The notes beneath the pieces were generated by a model. The model did no database searches. It was given only the letters and a program-made list of their open reading frames with translations, and had not been told where the DNA came from. Below are positions 39,101 to 47,322 of a DNA stretch of 60,000 nt, one piece after another. Position 1 is the first letter of the stretch; every line of letters begins with the position of its first letter. The stretch covers positions 54,419,249 to 54,479,248 of the forward strand of contig NC_088295.1 of assembly GCF_032854445.1 (NCBI RefSeq). The letters are read 5' to 3'. Made by a program: the position numbers and the translations under genes. The stretch comes from Liolophura sinensis. Lineage: Eukaryota > Mollusca > Polyplacophora > Chitonida > Chitonidae.

Positions 39101-39263
39101 CATACACATGTAGAACACTGATTTTGTCATGTCTGATGTTTTTCAGGTGATGCAGTTCGGTAGGATTGATGGCAATGCCTACACCTTGGACTTCCAATAC
39201 CCATTCTCAGCCCTGCAGGCGTTTGCCGTGGCACTGGCAAATGTCACCCAGAGACTCAAATGA
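9243..39263 (+). CDS. TULP4: Tubby-related protein 4 (TULP4) orthologue, 3' eleven exons
   Basis: Eleven plus-strand exons join in phase (165, 178, 117, 143, 228, 238, 203, 238, 1247, 195 and 117 nt; 1023 codons including stop TGA at 39261-39263). In order they encode WD40 repeats, a SOCS-box-like segment, the first part of a tubby domain, an acidic/Ser-rich insert, further tubby strands, a 415-residue low-complexity linker, and the C-terminal tubby strands and helix. Exact family matches include [33 protein letters not shown] and the terminus [14 protein letters not shown]4 (TUSP) is known as a WD40/SOCS/tubby protein thought to act as a substrate receptor for Elongin-Cullin ubiquitin ligases; that role is inferred here from the family. 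The human protein is about 1540 residues; the N-terminal WD40 exons and start codon are not in this window. The linker is shorter than in vertebrates. Identification is near certain; exon ends are by splice consensus and phase. Confidence 0.95.
9540..10110 (+). repeat. Decayed copies of the preceding exon's 3' end with donors
   Basis: Four partial copies of the last ~50 bases of the exon ending at 9407 lie in its own intron: 9540-9589, 9631-9681, 9711-9750 and 10063-10110. They share CTCCATAACCTGTGAGAA-type and TTTGATGATCAGAAG-type blocks with the exon (TTCCATAACCTGTGGAATCT; CCTGATGACCAGAAG). Copy 1 ends AGAAG|GTAAGT and copy 2 AAAAG|GTATGT, both better donors than the real GTACAT. The copies have drifted and hold stops, so they are not functional exons. 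Confidence 0.8.
10120..10735. repeat. Minisatellite, ~34-bp unit with a donor-like core
   Basis: About 18 units of AGTCAGAGACCAGGTATGTG followed by TCTGGCAACTGTGT. Most units contain CAG|GTATGT, a strong 5' splice-site consensus. It follows directly on the decayed exon-end copies, and TGATCAGAGGGTACAT at 10095 looks like a bridge between copies and array. Confidence 0.88.
10808..10912 (+). mobile_element. SINE 3' fragment (first family)
   Basis: GGTTTCCTCCAGGCTTTGCC, CACCATTGTGCTGGCCGCCA, AAGTGAAATATTCTTAAG and an AAATAAATAAAA tail. The head and both Pol III boxes are missing. It lies 60 bp before the TULP4 exon at 10972. Confidence 0.85.
10972..11149 (+). CDS. TULP4: TULP4 exon (WD40 blade plus acidic loop), phase 0 to 1
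   Basis: Acceptor TTGTGTGTCAG, donor CATCAG|GTGAGT. Encodes [20 protein letters not shown] and then an acidic stretch (DESDSDKN) that corresponds to the Ser/Asp-rich loop after the same blade in vertebrate TULP4. It leaves one base for the next codon, which the exon at 14516 completes. Confidence 0.95.
11180..11970 (+). mobile_element. Third-family SINE split by a ~490-bp unrelated segment
   Basis: 11180-11390 matches the left part of the third SINE family (AATGGTGATGTGCAT, GGAAAGTTTGTCAGTAACTT). 11888-11968 carries its right end (AAAACTGACC, AAGTGAAAAATTCTTCAATA). Between them lies a more GC-rich segment with two direct copies of ATTCGTAGTCCGT (about 11447 and 11649). I do not recognise the insert; it could be a non-autonomous element. 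Confidence 0.45.
12392..12710 (-). pseudogene. Unrecognised coding-like segment on the minus strand
   Basis: In a TULP4 intron, the minus strand keeps one frame open for 122 codons with protein-like composition, for example [20 protein letters not shown] and [20 protein letters not shown]. Several pyrimidine-CAG acceptor-like sites and one CTG|GTGATA donor-like site fall within it. I do not recognise the family. It could be an exon of a nested minus-strand gene, a dead retrocopy, or a chance frame. Phases do not join simply with the segment at 13368-13505. Confidence 0.25.
12799..12840. repeat. (TA)n microsatellite
   Basis: Alternating TA from about 12812, with ATGTATATATATATATATAT as its core. 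Confidence 0.85.
13136..13260. repeat. Interspersed repeat of unknown class, copy 1
   Basis: GTACCGTGTTTGACCTGG and TCTGAGAATTCTATTTATCTT recur, diverged, at 38163-38300 (TACCGTATTTGACT, TCTGAGAGTTCTATTGATCTT) and 43230-43330 (ATATTTGACCT, AGAGAGTTCTGTTCATCTTAG). Probably an old mobile element. Confidence 0.4.
13368..13505 (-). CDS. Possible unrecognised minus-strand exon nested in TULP4 intron
   Basis: Read on the minus strand, an acceptor (TTATTGTGTTTTCAG) is followed by 46 open codons in phase 0 ([20 protein letters not shown], then [19 protein letters not shown]) and a donor-like ACA|GTAAAC. Length divisible by three, protein-like composition and both splice motifs make an exon plausible. 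I cannot assign a family, and no convincing neighbouring exon joins it in phase. The alternative is a relic of a retrocopy. Confidence 0.3.
14516..14632 (+). CDS. TULP4: TULP4 exon (WD40 blade) whose 3' end seeds a tandem array
   Basis: Acceptor TTTTGTTTGTAG, donor CTCACAG|GTATGT. Encodes [19 protein letters not shown], then [14 protein letters not shown], matching the TULP4 blade with the motif YDDLSPTVI. Phase 1 to 1. The last 32 exon bases plus the first 12 intron bases (14601-14644) are the first unit of the 44-bp array that follows. Read-through into the array stays open for only about 57 codons and stops at 14803-14805, so retention would truncate the protein within the WD40 region. Confidence 0.93.
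14601..16277 (+). repeat. 44-bp minisatellite seeded by a TULP4 exon-intron boundary
   Basis: About 38 units counting the exon's own. The first (14601-14644) is 32 bases of TULP4 exon plus the first 12 bases of its intron; the next starts exactly 44 bp on at 14645. The consensus contains CTGTCCCAGAATTATCAG and AACAATGCTCACATGTATTT. Period is regular at 44 bp from about 15099 to 16155. No unit holds a stop in the common variants, so long frames run in all three plus-strand phases, but none is a credible protein. The last two units end ACAG|GTATGT at 16222 and 16277, restoring the original donor. Confidence 0.95.
16223..16283 (+). promoter_or_regulatory. Two strong donor-like sites at the far edge of the 44-bp array
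   Basis: CTCACAG|GTATGT at 16222/16223 and CTTACAG|GTATGT at 16277/16278 match the real donor at 14632/14633, whereas inner units read CACAT|GTATTT. Both are candidate alternative 5' splice sites. Splicing from either with the array retained would introduce the stop at 14803. Confidence 0.45.
16552..16694 (+). CDS. TULP4: TULP4 exon (WD40 blade), phase 1 to 0
   Basis: Acceptor TTTCGCTTCAG, donor CACTCAG|GTATGC. The carried G plus GT gives Gly, then [17 protein letters not shown] and [18 protein letters not shown]. This matches the TULP4 blade with the motif WCTQGDLLAVAG followed by VKFYNVRGEHIFTL. The phase agrees with splicing from 14632 over the minisatellite. Confidence 0.93.
17803..18005 (+). 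mobile_element. MITE-like element with inverted ends, copy 2
   Basis: Left end AATTCTCAACCTTTTTGCA and right end TGCAGAAAGGTTGATGAATT are inverted copies. The interior shares AATATGCTTGAATAAACACC with copy 1. Partial relatives lie at 28713-28867 (reverse) and 37418-37527. Confidence 0.7.
18205..18452 (-). mobile_element. SINE (first family), minus orientation
   Basis: Reverse complement of the family: TTTATTTTATTTGAATGGTG, CTCAAGAATATTTCACTTAT, GGCCAGCATTATGGTGGGAG and GTGAGAGGCACAGGTGTGCT. Diverged, but covers most of the length up to the head (TAACCACTAGGCTACC). Confidence 0.85.
18584..18811 (+). CDS. TULP4: TULP4 exon (last WD40 blade and SOCS-box-like start), phase 0 to 0
   Basis: Acceptor TTTATTTTGACAG, donor ATAAAG|GTAAGT. 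Encodes 76 residues: [19 protein letters not shown] (WD40), then [19 protein letters not shown] and SPTIK. The latter aligns with the vertebrate segment running from SKLTLPPRLCSYL to FIPTIK, where the SOCS box begins. The vertebrate Cys there (LCSY) aligns with Lys here, so Elongin C contact may be altered. The match is from family knowledge, not a computed alignment. Confidence 0.93.
19482..19719. repeat. Three near-identical tandem copies of a 79-bp unit
   Basis: Units start at 19482, 19561 and 19640 (GGCTTTGGTGTTTTCAAATT, ending GGTATCTGTGGGGCA). Only about two differences were noted between copies, so the triplication is recent. Confidence 0.95.
21259..21697 (-). pseudogene. Unidentified disrupted coding fragment, minus strand, in intron
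   Basis: Three protein-like open segments follow one another on the minus strand, separated by stops and a frame change. 21697-21608 gives [20 protein letters not shown] and a stop. 21574-21461 gives [20 protein letters not shown], a basic run and a stop. 21414-21259 gives [40 protein letters not shown] and a stop. Base composition is higher in GC than the surrounding intron. I do not recognise the protein. It reads like a decayed retrocopy of a cellular gene; a nested gene with undetected introns is the alternative. Confidence 0.4.
22268..22535 (+). mobile_element. tRNA-derived SINE, full-length first family
   Basis: GGGGGCCTCCGTGGCTCAGT head with A box, GTGAGTTCAAGTCC B box, AAGTGAAATATTCTTGAGTA and an AAATAAATAAATAAAT tail. 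Very close to the copies at 8271 and 49148. Confidence 0.93.
22932..23133. repeat. Tandem duplication of ~98-102 bp
   Basis: TTCCACCCTTCAGCACTGTT, GCCTCTAAACAGACAGAAAG and GGCACCTTAGTACTATTTG occur twice, with a 4-base insertion in the second copy. Confidence 0.95.
23209..23252. repeat. (TA)n then (CA)n microsatellite
   Basis: TATATATATATATATATATA followed by CACACATATATACATACACA. Confidence 0.85.
24692..24745 (-). mobile_element. SINE 3' fragment, minus orientation
   Basis: TTATTTATTTGATTGGTGTT then AACGCTGTACTCAAGAATAT is the reverse complement of the first-family 3' end; the rest is absent. Confidence 0.75.
26690..27330. repeat. Minisatellite, ~93-bp unit, about seven copies
   Basis: Repeats of GTCTGAGGTCACACCATGCA, GTGCAGATTTAAACTGTGGC and GGTGTCCTGGTTCCCCATTG. 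The copies are similar over about 640 bp and decay at both ends. Confidence 0.92.
28713..28867 (-). mobile_element. Partial MITE-like element
   Basis: Reverse copy of the element at 8637 and 17803: GGGCATTATTCTGTGTAGAC at one side and TTAAAAAGGTTGAG at the other, with AATCCAACCAATGTAG inside. Confidence 0.55.
31147..31384 (+). CDS. TULP4: TULP4 exon (SOCS-box end and start of tubby domain), phase 0 to 1
   Basis: Acceptor TCAATTATTTTCAG, donor GATCCA|GTAAGT. Encodes [20 protein letters not shown], with the conserved IPDP, then [13 protein letters not shown] and [20 protein letters not shown], ending after FVIFDPK. The last part corresponds to the first tubby-domain strands (family pattern: YFLYLD, a basic GRKRKKSK loop, then DPT). 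The preceding intron is 12.3 kb. Confidence 0.94.
31901..32103 (+). CDS. TULP4: TULP4 exon (acidic and basic insert in the tubby domain), phase 1 to 0
   Basis: Acceptor GTCAATATTTTAG, donor CCAGAG|GTAGGC. Encodes a variable insert: [20 protein letters not shown] (acidic, Ser-rich), then basic RKKRQK and a run to [12 protein letters not shown]. Vertebrate TULP4 has an insert of similar make-up (SDSSDIELSD, then many Lys-Ser-Pro repeats) at the same place. The sequence is poorly conserved, but phase and position fit. Confidence 0.85.
32818..33055 (+). CDS. TULP4: TULP4 exon (central tubby strands), phase 0 to 1
   Basis: Acceptor TTTGTGTTGTGTAG. Encodes [35 protein letters not shown] and a final SEDEDES, nearly the same as vertebrate TULP4 ([22 protein letters not shown]). 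The donor is ATCAG|GTGGGG, a weak site with G at +3 to +5. Read-through would add 13 codons and stop at 33094-33096. Confidence 0.94.
33222..33620. repeat. Dispersed repeat with a GTCCGTCC tract
   Basis: Starts GGCGGTGTCTGTCCGTCCGT and includes TTCAAGGTCATTAGGG and CATGGGGAAGAAACCTATTG. The class is not determinable from one copy; assignment rests on resemblance to a repeat familiar from mollusc DNA. Confidence 0.35.
33705..33913 (+). mobile_element. SINE, 5'-truncated (first family)
   Basis: CACCAATGCGGTCACTGTGA, CACCATAATGCTGGCCGCCA, AAGTGAAATATTCTTGAGTA and an A-rich tail. The A-box head is missing. Confidence 0.9.
34104..35350 (+). CDS. TULP4: TULP4 large exon (low-complexity linker), phase 1 to 0
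   Basis: Acceptor TTTTTTGTCTTTCAG, donor CAAAAG|GTGAGT. 1247 nt, about 415 residues beginning [17 protein letters not shown]. It is rich in Ser, Pro, Gln and Lys with basic/Ser patches ([13 protein letters not shown]), an acidic patch ([12 protein letters not shown]) and a Lys/Gln-rich end. It sits where vertebrate TULP4 has its long disordered proline-rich insert within the tubby domain. Base composition is clearly more GC-rich than the flanking introns. An open frame upstream of 34104 is intron. Confidence 0.92.
35390..35486. repeat. 27-bp tandem repeat, ~3.6 copies
   Basis: ACTCATACATGTGTATGTGT followed by GAGGTTT, starting 40 bp after the donor at 35351. No similarity to the exon end was seen, unlike the arrays at 9540 and 14601. 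Confidence 0.9.
35805..35912 (-). mobile_element. SINE head, minus orientation
   Basis: GAACTGGACTTGAACTCACA is the reverse of the B-box region; GAGAGGCTCTAGGGCC and TTCGGCCTTGGAGCCC are the reverse of a head. Only the 5' part is present. Confidence 0.6.
36091..36121. repeat. (TA)n microsatellite
   Basis: TATATATATATATATATATA and on, about 30 bp, in a TULP4 intron. Confidence 0.9.
37418..37527 (+). mobile_element. Partial MITE-like element
   Basis: Shares AATGCCCTTAGAATTTGCCT and the run through TTTTGCAGACGTGG with the right half of the elements at 8637 and 17803. The left inverted end was not found. Confidence 0.45.
37836..38030 (+). CDS. TULP4: TULP4 exon (tubby strands, signature region), phase 0 to 0
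   Basis: Acceptor GTGTATGTTACAG, donor CGACAG|GTAGGC. After a basic leader ([16 protein letters not shown]) it encodes [20 protein letters not shown], then [19 protein letters not shown], the most conserved tubby strand set (classical tubby: PVWND, NFHGRVT, ASVKNFQ). Confidence 0.97.
38031..39146 (+). other. Last TULP4 intron
   Basis: The first 180 bases stay open in frame with the exon ([20 protein letters not shown] and on) until a stop at 38208-38210, so retention would replace the last tubby strands and helix with about 60 unrelated residues. A diverged repeat (see 13136) lies at 38163-38300. Otherwise nothing seen. Confidence 0.5.
39147..39263 (+). CDS. TULP4: TULP4 terminal coding exon (tubby C-terminal helix)
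   Basis: Acceptor GATGTTTTTCAG. Encodes [20 protein letters not shown], then [18 protein letters not shown] and stop TGA. The ending matches the vertebrate TULP4 C-terminus. This hydrophobic helix fills the tubby barrel in the known fold. Confidence 0.97.
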   Translation: MMQFGRIDGNAYTLDFQYPFSALQAFAVALANVTQRLK

Positions 39264-42200
39264 TCAAATGTCTCTGGCATAGCACTTTATTTCTGCATAC
39301 ATACACAAAAAGCTGTCAGCTTAGTTGTCATACATTTCATATGTGTAACTTGTGCTTACAAGGAGAGTGTAGCCAATGCTATGTTACAGACAAACTGTTC
39401 TTATGTTGATGCTGTAAAGCGGGTACTTGTTTTGTTTATTGGTTGATGTGGCTTCGTCTTTTTTAAAAAAAATTTTTTTGGGGGGAGGGGATGAGGATAG
39501 AGGGAAATTTGTTAAGATATCTAATTTGAACTATATATGTCTGTGTTATTGGCTGATATTATGTTTTTAGCATTTTGTCTGGCATTTAAGCTATATATTT
39601 TTACTGTGTATTCTGGTTTCTTCATGGGAATAAGGGAATTCAGTGTTTGTCTTCTGAGACAGGCTAGGCCATATACTTTCAATTTGACCGAAAATCATTG
39701 AAAATTTATTCAGCCGAAAATCATTGAAAATTTATTCAGCGAGCTGTAAATGTACCTGTTTCTGGCTACTGTATAATCGCAGGACATTGACCTATAGTTA
39801 TATATCACTATCGTCTGGAACATTCTAACAGTGCTTTACTAAAAATGTTTTTTTTAAGGAAACATTTTTACATACATATATGTTATACAACATAGACCAA
39901 AGGTCATAATTCAAGTTTTGTGATTGTAAGTTAAAATTTTTACAAAATATTTCTTAGAGATATCCATAATTGAATTTCAACCTGAATTTCTCCTCTTTTG
40001 AAAACTTGAGAAGTAGTTGATTTTTGGTTTGTTTTGAAAAATCAAAAATGTTTTAATATTCAACAAGTGCATATGCTGGCCTCAGGATGCCAAATTGTAC
40101 CATTTTTCACTTGTCAGAAAGGATAGGCTGTTTTTGTAATTTGACCTTAATATCTTCTGTTGATGACCTTCATGATGGTTCATGTCTTTGGTTTTCTGCC
40201 AAAAATCTGTTATATACAGGATGTTCATACATATTGTGCTGGGCATGCAGAATATCTGTACTGGTTTAACAATTAAGGCACACAAATAGACCATGATGTG
40301 TACATTGTTATAGGAGACCTACACACTATGTGATCCTCATGGCTGTGTACTAAAGCCTGTAATTTGCATTTTTTTTTTTTTTTTTGCCTTCAAGATGTGG
40401 CTGAATGGCGACCATTCTATAAGCATGTGTAGGCATGAAGTTATAGCTAAGTCTGAACTGTTATACATGAACATGTAAGAGGTAGATGGGTGCTGAGGTA
40501 CGGATTATGTATGTCCCATACATTGTTACAGCTCCAGACTGTTGTCAGAGAAATCCCTCAATTTACTGGCATTCTGTAGCCAAAACACGTCTTCTGTTAT
40601 GGTTTATAGCATATCTCATATCAGCATAATGGGGAATATTACTGCTTGCAAAGCATTTCTCCCCATGTGTTTATGGGTGGGCATAAAAAAATGGACCGTA
40701 CTTTGATGCTGCATTGCTCCATTATCCTTTGTTCAAACCCTTTCAAACTTTGGACATTGGCATGATTTTGGTAATATACTGACCAGTTTTCAAGGTCATA
40801 GTTTGAGTAGTCTGTACACAGGGTTAAAATGAAAACATAGCCTCAAAAACGCACTTTCCGGTGACCCACATTGCATCACCTGTCAGGTGTCATGAGTAGA
40901 GCGTGCACTGCACCTGTGTGACATGGGTCAATCAAGTGTCGTCTGGAAAAATTGTCTGGCTCTAGTGTCAGAGAAATCCTTCTGCCAGATAGCCACAAGT
41001 TTTGCTGAATCAAGATGGTTTTCTCTGTGCCGGACAAGGAATTGATCACCTTTTCAATTAAAACAAGGTAGAACATCATTTTGAAATGTCCGGAACACGC
41101 GTTTTTGACACTATTTTGATTTTGGTCTCATGAACAGAAATTTTAAAGGATGGAATTTAAATTTGGTCTGTATACTTAGGACATAATGGCTCTTGAGTGT
41201 ATAAATTTTTTAGAAGCTGATGTAAGAGGGTTTCGGAGATATTGGGCGTCAAAGTACGGCCCATTTTTTTATGCCCGGTCGATATGTAACACACAATCAC
41301 AAGGCAGCCAATCACACATGTGTATGACAGCTTTGTGTGTTCCTTCAGGCACATATTCAGAATCAAGATTAAATCCTTCAACAAATCTTCACACATAATA
41401 TATCTATGCATCATATGTCCATCAAAACCAGTTTTACTATGTCGTAATTATAAACCAGATCATGTTTACAGTTGGACTACAGGTTCATACAATAACGGCC
41501 ATATTAACATATATTAGTATTTTTATTATAAAGGACAGGTGTGGTGATTATGGAATAGCTTAGTTGGCCCAACTACCATTGATTGAAATGAATTTGATCA
41601 GTATTTGAATTTGGCATTTGAAAAAAGGGGTATTGTTAATAGGAATATATTGTCAGAAGTGTTCTCACGTTGTAAAGGGTTATTACCAAAACACTTCATT
41701 TACTTTTTTAAAACGGCTTTCTTTCACAGATATACTGGATTTCGTCATTGCCAGTATATTTTTTCAGTAATTAAAAACATTTTATGGTTGACTTATATTA
41801 GCTATGAAATGTTCTGGAAAATAACTTTATATATCAGGTATACACCATGGAATTGTATGTATTTTTATTATGTCTAGGCTCTGAAATCTTTCTGTGGCAA
41901 ATTTTTCTTTTTCTTTTTTTTTTTTTTTAACTTAAACCACCTACTACATTTACCTGAGGTTGATCTGGATTATACAAATAGCTATTGCCTGTTGTTTGTT
42001 GCCCTGAACAAGAACAGATTGTAATTAAATCCAAACTGTTTTCAAGTGTTTAAAATTAAACACTTATACAAGAATCCCTTCCTTTGGGTCTTAATAAAAC
42101 TACTTTTTTGTGGTCACTTTAGTTTTAAGAGAATGGTATGAATTAATTCCACCATGCAATATTTCCACCGTAGTTGTATCAGTTGTTATATTCCTACACT

Positions 42201-42660
42201 GGGCATGTTGTCTGCATGTATATATACATGTGTTTTGTGATCAGACTTGATCAGTGTTGGTATCTACATCATGGTATGTCTCTGATCAGCTTTGATCAAG
42301 ACCAATTATTCAAACTCATTCATATACTTTCGTGTTTACAGACATATTGACATTACCCATAATATTAATGTGTTTCTCTATGTGTTATAAATGTAATGTA
42401 TTATATAGCGTCTGGTGTGTATTAACATTGTATAAATATACATGAATTTGTATGTACATGTCATTGTGAACAGCAAACTTACTGCCGATTGACACCATTT
42501 ATTACATGTATTACAAACAGTCCTGTTGCTCCACACACTGTCAAACAGTTGTATTGTCAGACAAACACATTGTTCAAGGTTCCATGACTATTTGGACAAG
42601 AGAATATCTTACTGTCAGTTTGTGTTTTTATTTGTAATAAAATTTATTTTTTTTTGTAAC
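39264..42660 (+). other. TULP4: Probable TULP4 3' UTR, end uncertain
   Basis: No gene seen; AT-rich DNA follows the stop codon. Candidate poly(A) signals AATAAA lie at 42093-42098 and 42636-42641; the second is followed by a T-run and TG-rich bases, the better match. A 26-bp direct duplication lies at 39688-39740 (core GAAAATCATTGAAAATTTAT). Long 3' UTRs are usual for TULP4 in vertebrates. The exact end needs transcript data. Confidence 0.4.
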
Positions 42661-44189
42661 TGTTGATCAGACATCCACCAATGGTATTCAGCAATTTCTC
42701 ACATATACAGAGAAGGGTTGGATATAGTTGTCCTGGTAAGTGCACTTTGGTTTGGGTCAAGTGAGGCCTCATTTTCTGTTTTGGTCAGTGAAAGCTAAAT
42801 CATTGTCTGTAGGTAGAATATACACCTCAGGTAATGTCCACTGTAGCCAGAACAAAAAAATAGTAATGCCCCAAGGTAATATGAGAACAAAGATTTCATT
42901 TTGCACAACCAAAATTTCTCAAAACATTCTGAAATCTACATGATGATGCTTAATTGACAGTAGAAGATTCTGTTTTACCATACTTCTTGAGGTATCATAT
43001 GATTATAATACATATGGGTACTACTCAGGTAACAGGTAGGCATACTTTGGGAGTAATTGTGTATCATGTTCCAAAGTTGCAAATGCAGGTAACTTGTGGG
43101 TTAAATAGTAAAACAGTGTACTGGTATTTCATACCATTTTACTGGTACTGCCATGTTATTGCCACATATAATTTCTTGAGTCAGAAGGTGATATAAGGGT
43201 AGAAAGTCATGCAGCATGTCAATGTGTGAAGCACTATATTTGACCTAAAGTTTCTTCTGTTGCCCAATTTACCTGATTCTAGAGAGTTCTGTTCATCTTA
43301 GAATGATGATTTAAGGTTATGAGCAGATATGTGTGGATATTCTAAATAGAATTAAACCTCGGTGATCTTTATAGATTCACTACACTGTTTATCCAAGATA
43401 CCTACCTGTACCAACCCACCTGCTATAATGACATTCATGTACGTGTGTTTGTTCTGTATACAATATTGGCTTCCCCAAGATTTTAAATGTATTGTGTAAG
43501 GAAGGAAATGTGCATTGCTTAGATCTGTACATTAGTGTAAATTTCTAACTTGTAAACAATCAGATGAGATGAATTTTATGGACTTGTGTTTTTGTGTTTA
43601 TGATTGTAATAGTCAATTTATAAATATGAGGAAGAGTTTATGTGCAAGATAACTATGTTGTGTTTTATTTTTAGAGTAAAAAACATCTTGTCTAGTCATT
43701 TACCATGCATATGTAAGGTTTTTATGGTAAAGGTTACTTGTACATGAATGGGTACAGAAAGATCTTTACATGATTGCCATTTTATCATTCCATCCAGTTT
43801 TGTAGGTATGATACTACACATGTAACATGATTTTGTTGATGGATAGTGTATATATATATATGTGTATGTGTGTGTGTACAGGCTTCTTTTATTTCTTGCA
43901 TCATTTGATATCTGAGTATATTAGGATGGCATGCAGAATTAAGTGATGTTCAATATGTATGCAATGGAGAGTCCAGATGGCATGACATGTTTATGTCACA
44001 TGTAGAAATCTGGGTCATCACTTTAATATATGCTTGGACATTTTTGAACATTTTAATAATTTATATTTTATACAATTCAACTAATATGTCATTGATTCAT
44101 TTTTGTGTTGTGATATTTTGCAGTGTGAGCATTATATTTGAACATTTGTTCCTCATTATGGTGATATTAAGTTTTCATCATACAGCCTG

Positions 44190-44745
44190 CCACTTTGGAC
44201 CTGCAGCCCATTCCTGTAGCCCACTTTGGAAATGCGACCTTTTGCTATAATCCACTTTGAACTTGCAGCCCATTCCTGTAGCCCATTCTGGAAATGGAAC
44301 CTTTTTCTGTAACCCACTTTGAACTTGTAGTCCATTCCTTTAGCCCACTTTGGAAATGCAACCTTTTTCTGTAACCAGCTTTGGATCTGCAGCCTATTTC
44401 TGTAGACCACTTTAGAAATGCAACCTTTTTCTGTAACCCACTTTGAACTTCCAGCCCATTTCTGTAGCCCTTTTTGGAAATGGAACCTTTTTCTGTAACC
44501 CACTTTGAACTTGCAGCCCATCCCTGTAGACCACTTTAGAAATGCAACCTTTTTCTGTAACCAACTTTGAACCTGCAGCCCATTTCTGTAGACCACTTTA
44601 GAAATGCGACCTTTTTCTCTAACCCACTTTAAACTTCAGCCCATTCCTGTAGCCCACTTTGGAAATGCAACCTTTTTCTATAACCCACTTTGGATATGCA
44701 TCCCTTTCCTATAGCCCACTTTGCACATGCATCTGTTTCCTATAG
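44190..44745. repeat. Minisatellite, ~62-bp unit, about nine copies
   Basis: CCCATTCCTGTAGCCCACTT, GGAAATGCAACCTTTTTCTG and TAACCCACTTTGAACTTGCA recur. The half-units (CACTTTGGAAATGC and CACTTTGAACTTGC) resemble each other, suggesting an ancestral ~31-bp unit. The minus strand stays open for 146 codons, which I regard as a by-product of the repeat. Confidence 0.92.
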
Positions 44746-46033
44746 TTGACTTTAAACATCCAGTCCTTTGTTGGAAGCCTGATTTACATAGTCACCTTTA
44801 ACATTTTGTTGTTAAGTACAAAGTAAGTGTGTGAGAGAAATTTAATCCCCACCAAGTACAAACTGCAAAAATAAGAAAGACTAAAGAAACTAATTTAAGT
44901 TAAGGATTCATACATGATAGGTTAGATAGTTGTCTGCAGAAACCCACCAAAAACCACAGAATGTACTCCTCTCCAACCACCTGTAGGTTTAACCTTTTAG
45001 CCAAGGGCATTATAATGAGCCCAGTGAACAAGACATTCCTCCAAATGTTCACCTCTGTAAGTGTTCGTGTAACTTCAGAACAACAGTTCAAGCAGAAATA
45101 TGCAATATGCTCCTTCTGTAATCAACATGATCTTCATTGTTCTAATTTTCCATTGTGTACAAACTCAACATGATATCGCAGCATTATCGAACATTGGAAA
45201 TAAGCCTCATTGCTTTCATCAAGGCATTGTGCTCATTTGAACAAGAATGTGTAGATGTACTTTTTTATCCCTTCAGTATACATAGATAAAATTGATGCTT
45301 CCAAAGTAGAAATAAATTGCTGCTTTTCTGACAAACAGCATGTGCATGTAGTGATGGTGATTGAGGTGTAACTAGTAGCTGCTTAGTGAGTTGTGAGTGC
45401 TTAGAGAAATCACTATATAACTGTACAGTTAACTGTCTTTCTCTCAATTCCCTCTAATACAATCTAGCCTAGCTAGCTAGTACAGTAGTTCTACGTAGTG
45501 GCTGTGTTGTAGTTATTCCAGTGCGCTGCGTGAACCACAGTGTGTTCAGCTGGATCAGGAGAACCAGTACAAATTTCTATCTCATATCATGGTTGTCATG
45601 TTTCTGCCAGTCATCAGTTCATGTTGCCAAAGATTATGTATAACGAATTTTATGGTTTTAAAACCATTACTTTTCTCTTGTTTTGGAGTAAAAATAAATT
45701 TCAATTTGAAAGAACTATCTGGCTGTATTCTTGTGATTTCATTTAATACCTCATGCTGGTTTATTGATTTACAATTATCGAGTTGCAGAATGGAGCCGGA
45801 TATGGCCAAGAAGTTAAGATGCCTGTCTTTCGTTTACTTGGACATACAACATTGGTTCAGTTCCTTGGACAGGGCATTTGTGCATTCCTCCGGTTTCACT
45901 GTGCATTGGGTGCCAGTTAAAGGTTCTCGATCTCGGTGTGTGTGTTGGTAAAGTTTAACATTTGTTGAAGACCACATGGTGTCAGCCAATATAGTGTGCA
46001 TATCTGTGGGAAGATTCACTGGGAACTCGCACC

Positions 46034-46401
46034 GGCCCGGATAGCACAGTTGGTAGAGCGTCTGCTTCGGGACCGGTAGATCCAGGATCAATCCTTGATC
46101 GAGTGATACCTAAGACTTTAAAAGAGGAAGTTGTAACTTCCTCGCTTGGCGTTCAGCGTGAAGGGGATAGTGCAACGACTGGTTGACCCGTATCAGTATA
46201 ATGGCTTGGGCGGTGCGGCTTACTTGCCTTCGGTAAGTCATCTCAGTGAAGCAGCACTAGATAAAAGAGCGGTGGAAATCCGTCCTGCTACAAGGAGGCA
46301 CATTACACGTACATGCACCCTAAGGATTCCTTCGTTGTCATATGACTGAAAAATTGTTGAGTACGACGTTGAAACCCCAAGCACTCACTCACTCACTCAC
46401 T
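46034..46401 (+). mobile_element. tRNA-derived SINE, second family
   Basis: Head GCCCGGATAGCACAGTTGGT has A box TAGCACAGTTGG; GGATCAATCC fits a B box. The body includes CAACGACTGGTTGACCCGTA and GGCTTGGGCGGTGCGGCTTA, and the end is TCATATGACTGAAAAATTGT with TTGAGTACGACGTTGAAACC and a CACTCACTCACTCACT tail. Near-complete. Confidence 0.88.
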
Positions 46402-46936
46402 GGGAACTCGCCAAATGTTGAGGGTTTAGTCCAAAGTAAAGGCTGCCATTCTTGGGTATGACATTAAAAGGAAAAGACCTAAAAATTGAAGTAGGCATCA
46501 CTAAACAGACTACTTGAAACTATGTGTAAGTAGTCTTTGTTTTAGATTTTTGTGAAAATAGGTAAAGGCGTTCAAACATTTAAATTCTAAGGTGAGCTCT
46601 ATAGACGATATCATCAGAGTTTACCCATGAGTAAACCCATGAGTAAAAGATTACTGAAGTATTATTCCCAAAAATTCCTTCCTTCTAGTGAACATCAGGG
46701 AAAAAGGTGATGTGACGTCAGAGCTCCTTGATACCATCAGTATGGCTCATAAAGCCCACCAAAGTATTCAAGTATTTGAATGCCTTTTAACACTCTTAAA
46801 AATCTGGAAAAATAAAAGGAAGTATTTACGCATAGTTTTCATTTGTCTATGATGTACCTTACTTCACATTTTAGCTTTCTTTTACTTTAAACAGGAAAAT
46901 CAGTTTGCGGCTTTTCCCATACAAGTCTTACACTGT

Positions 46937-47084
46937 AGTTAATACAGCTATATGTAACTCATTCAGTAATCTCAGTTAATACAGCTATATGTAACTCATT
47001 CAGTAATCTCAGTTAATACAGCTATATGTAACTCATTCAGTAATCTTAGTTAATACAGCTGTATGTAACTCATTCACTAATCTT
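46937..47084. repeat. 37-bp tandem repeat, four copies
   Basis: AGTTAATACAGCTATATGTA followed by ACTCATTCAGTAATCTC, four nearly identical copies. Confidence 0.95.
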
Positions 47085-47322
47085 ATTTTCATAACGCGTA
47101 TAAACTAAAGTAGAAGTTGTCAGTTTCATACAGTTTTGACGAGTGAATTTAAATTTTCAAATTAATACATAAACCTTATGGAAATTATGGATTTCCTTCA
47201 TTGTGTACCAGATGAACTTTGTAAATGAACTGGTACAGACCTTGAACCTACACTGCATAAGGTCTGAGGAATCTGATCGACTTGTCAAAGCGCTGGCCCA
47301 CTTTGACCCTCATCCTTGACCT

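Noticed and set aside
44156-44596. A 146-codon minus-strand frame (KWVTEKG-type repeats)
   Set aside because: By-product of the 62-bp minisatellite, with no gene features.
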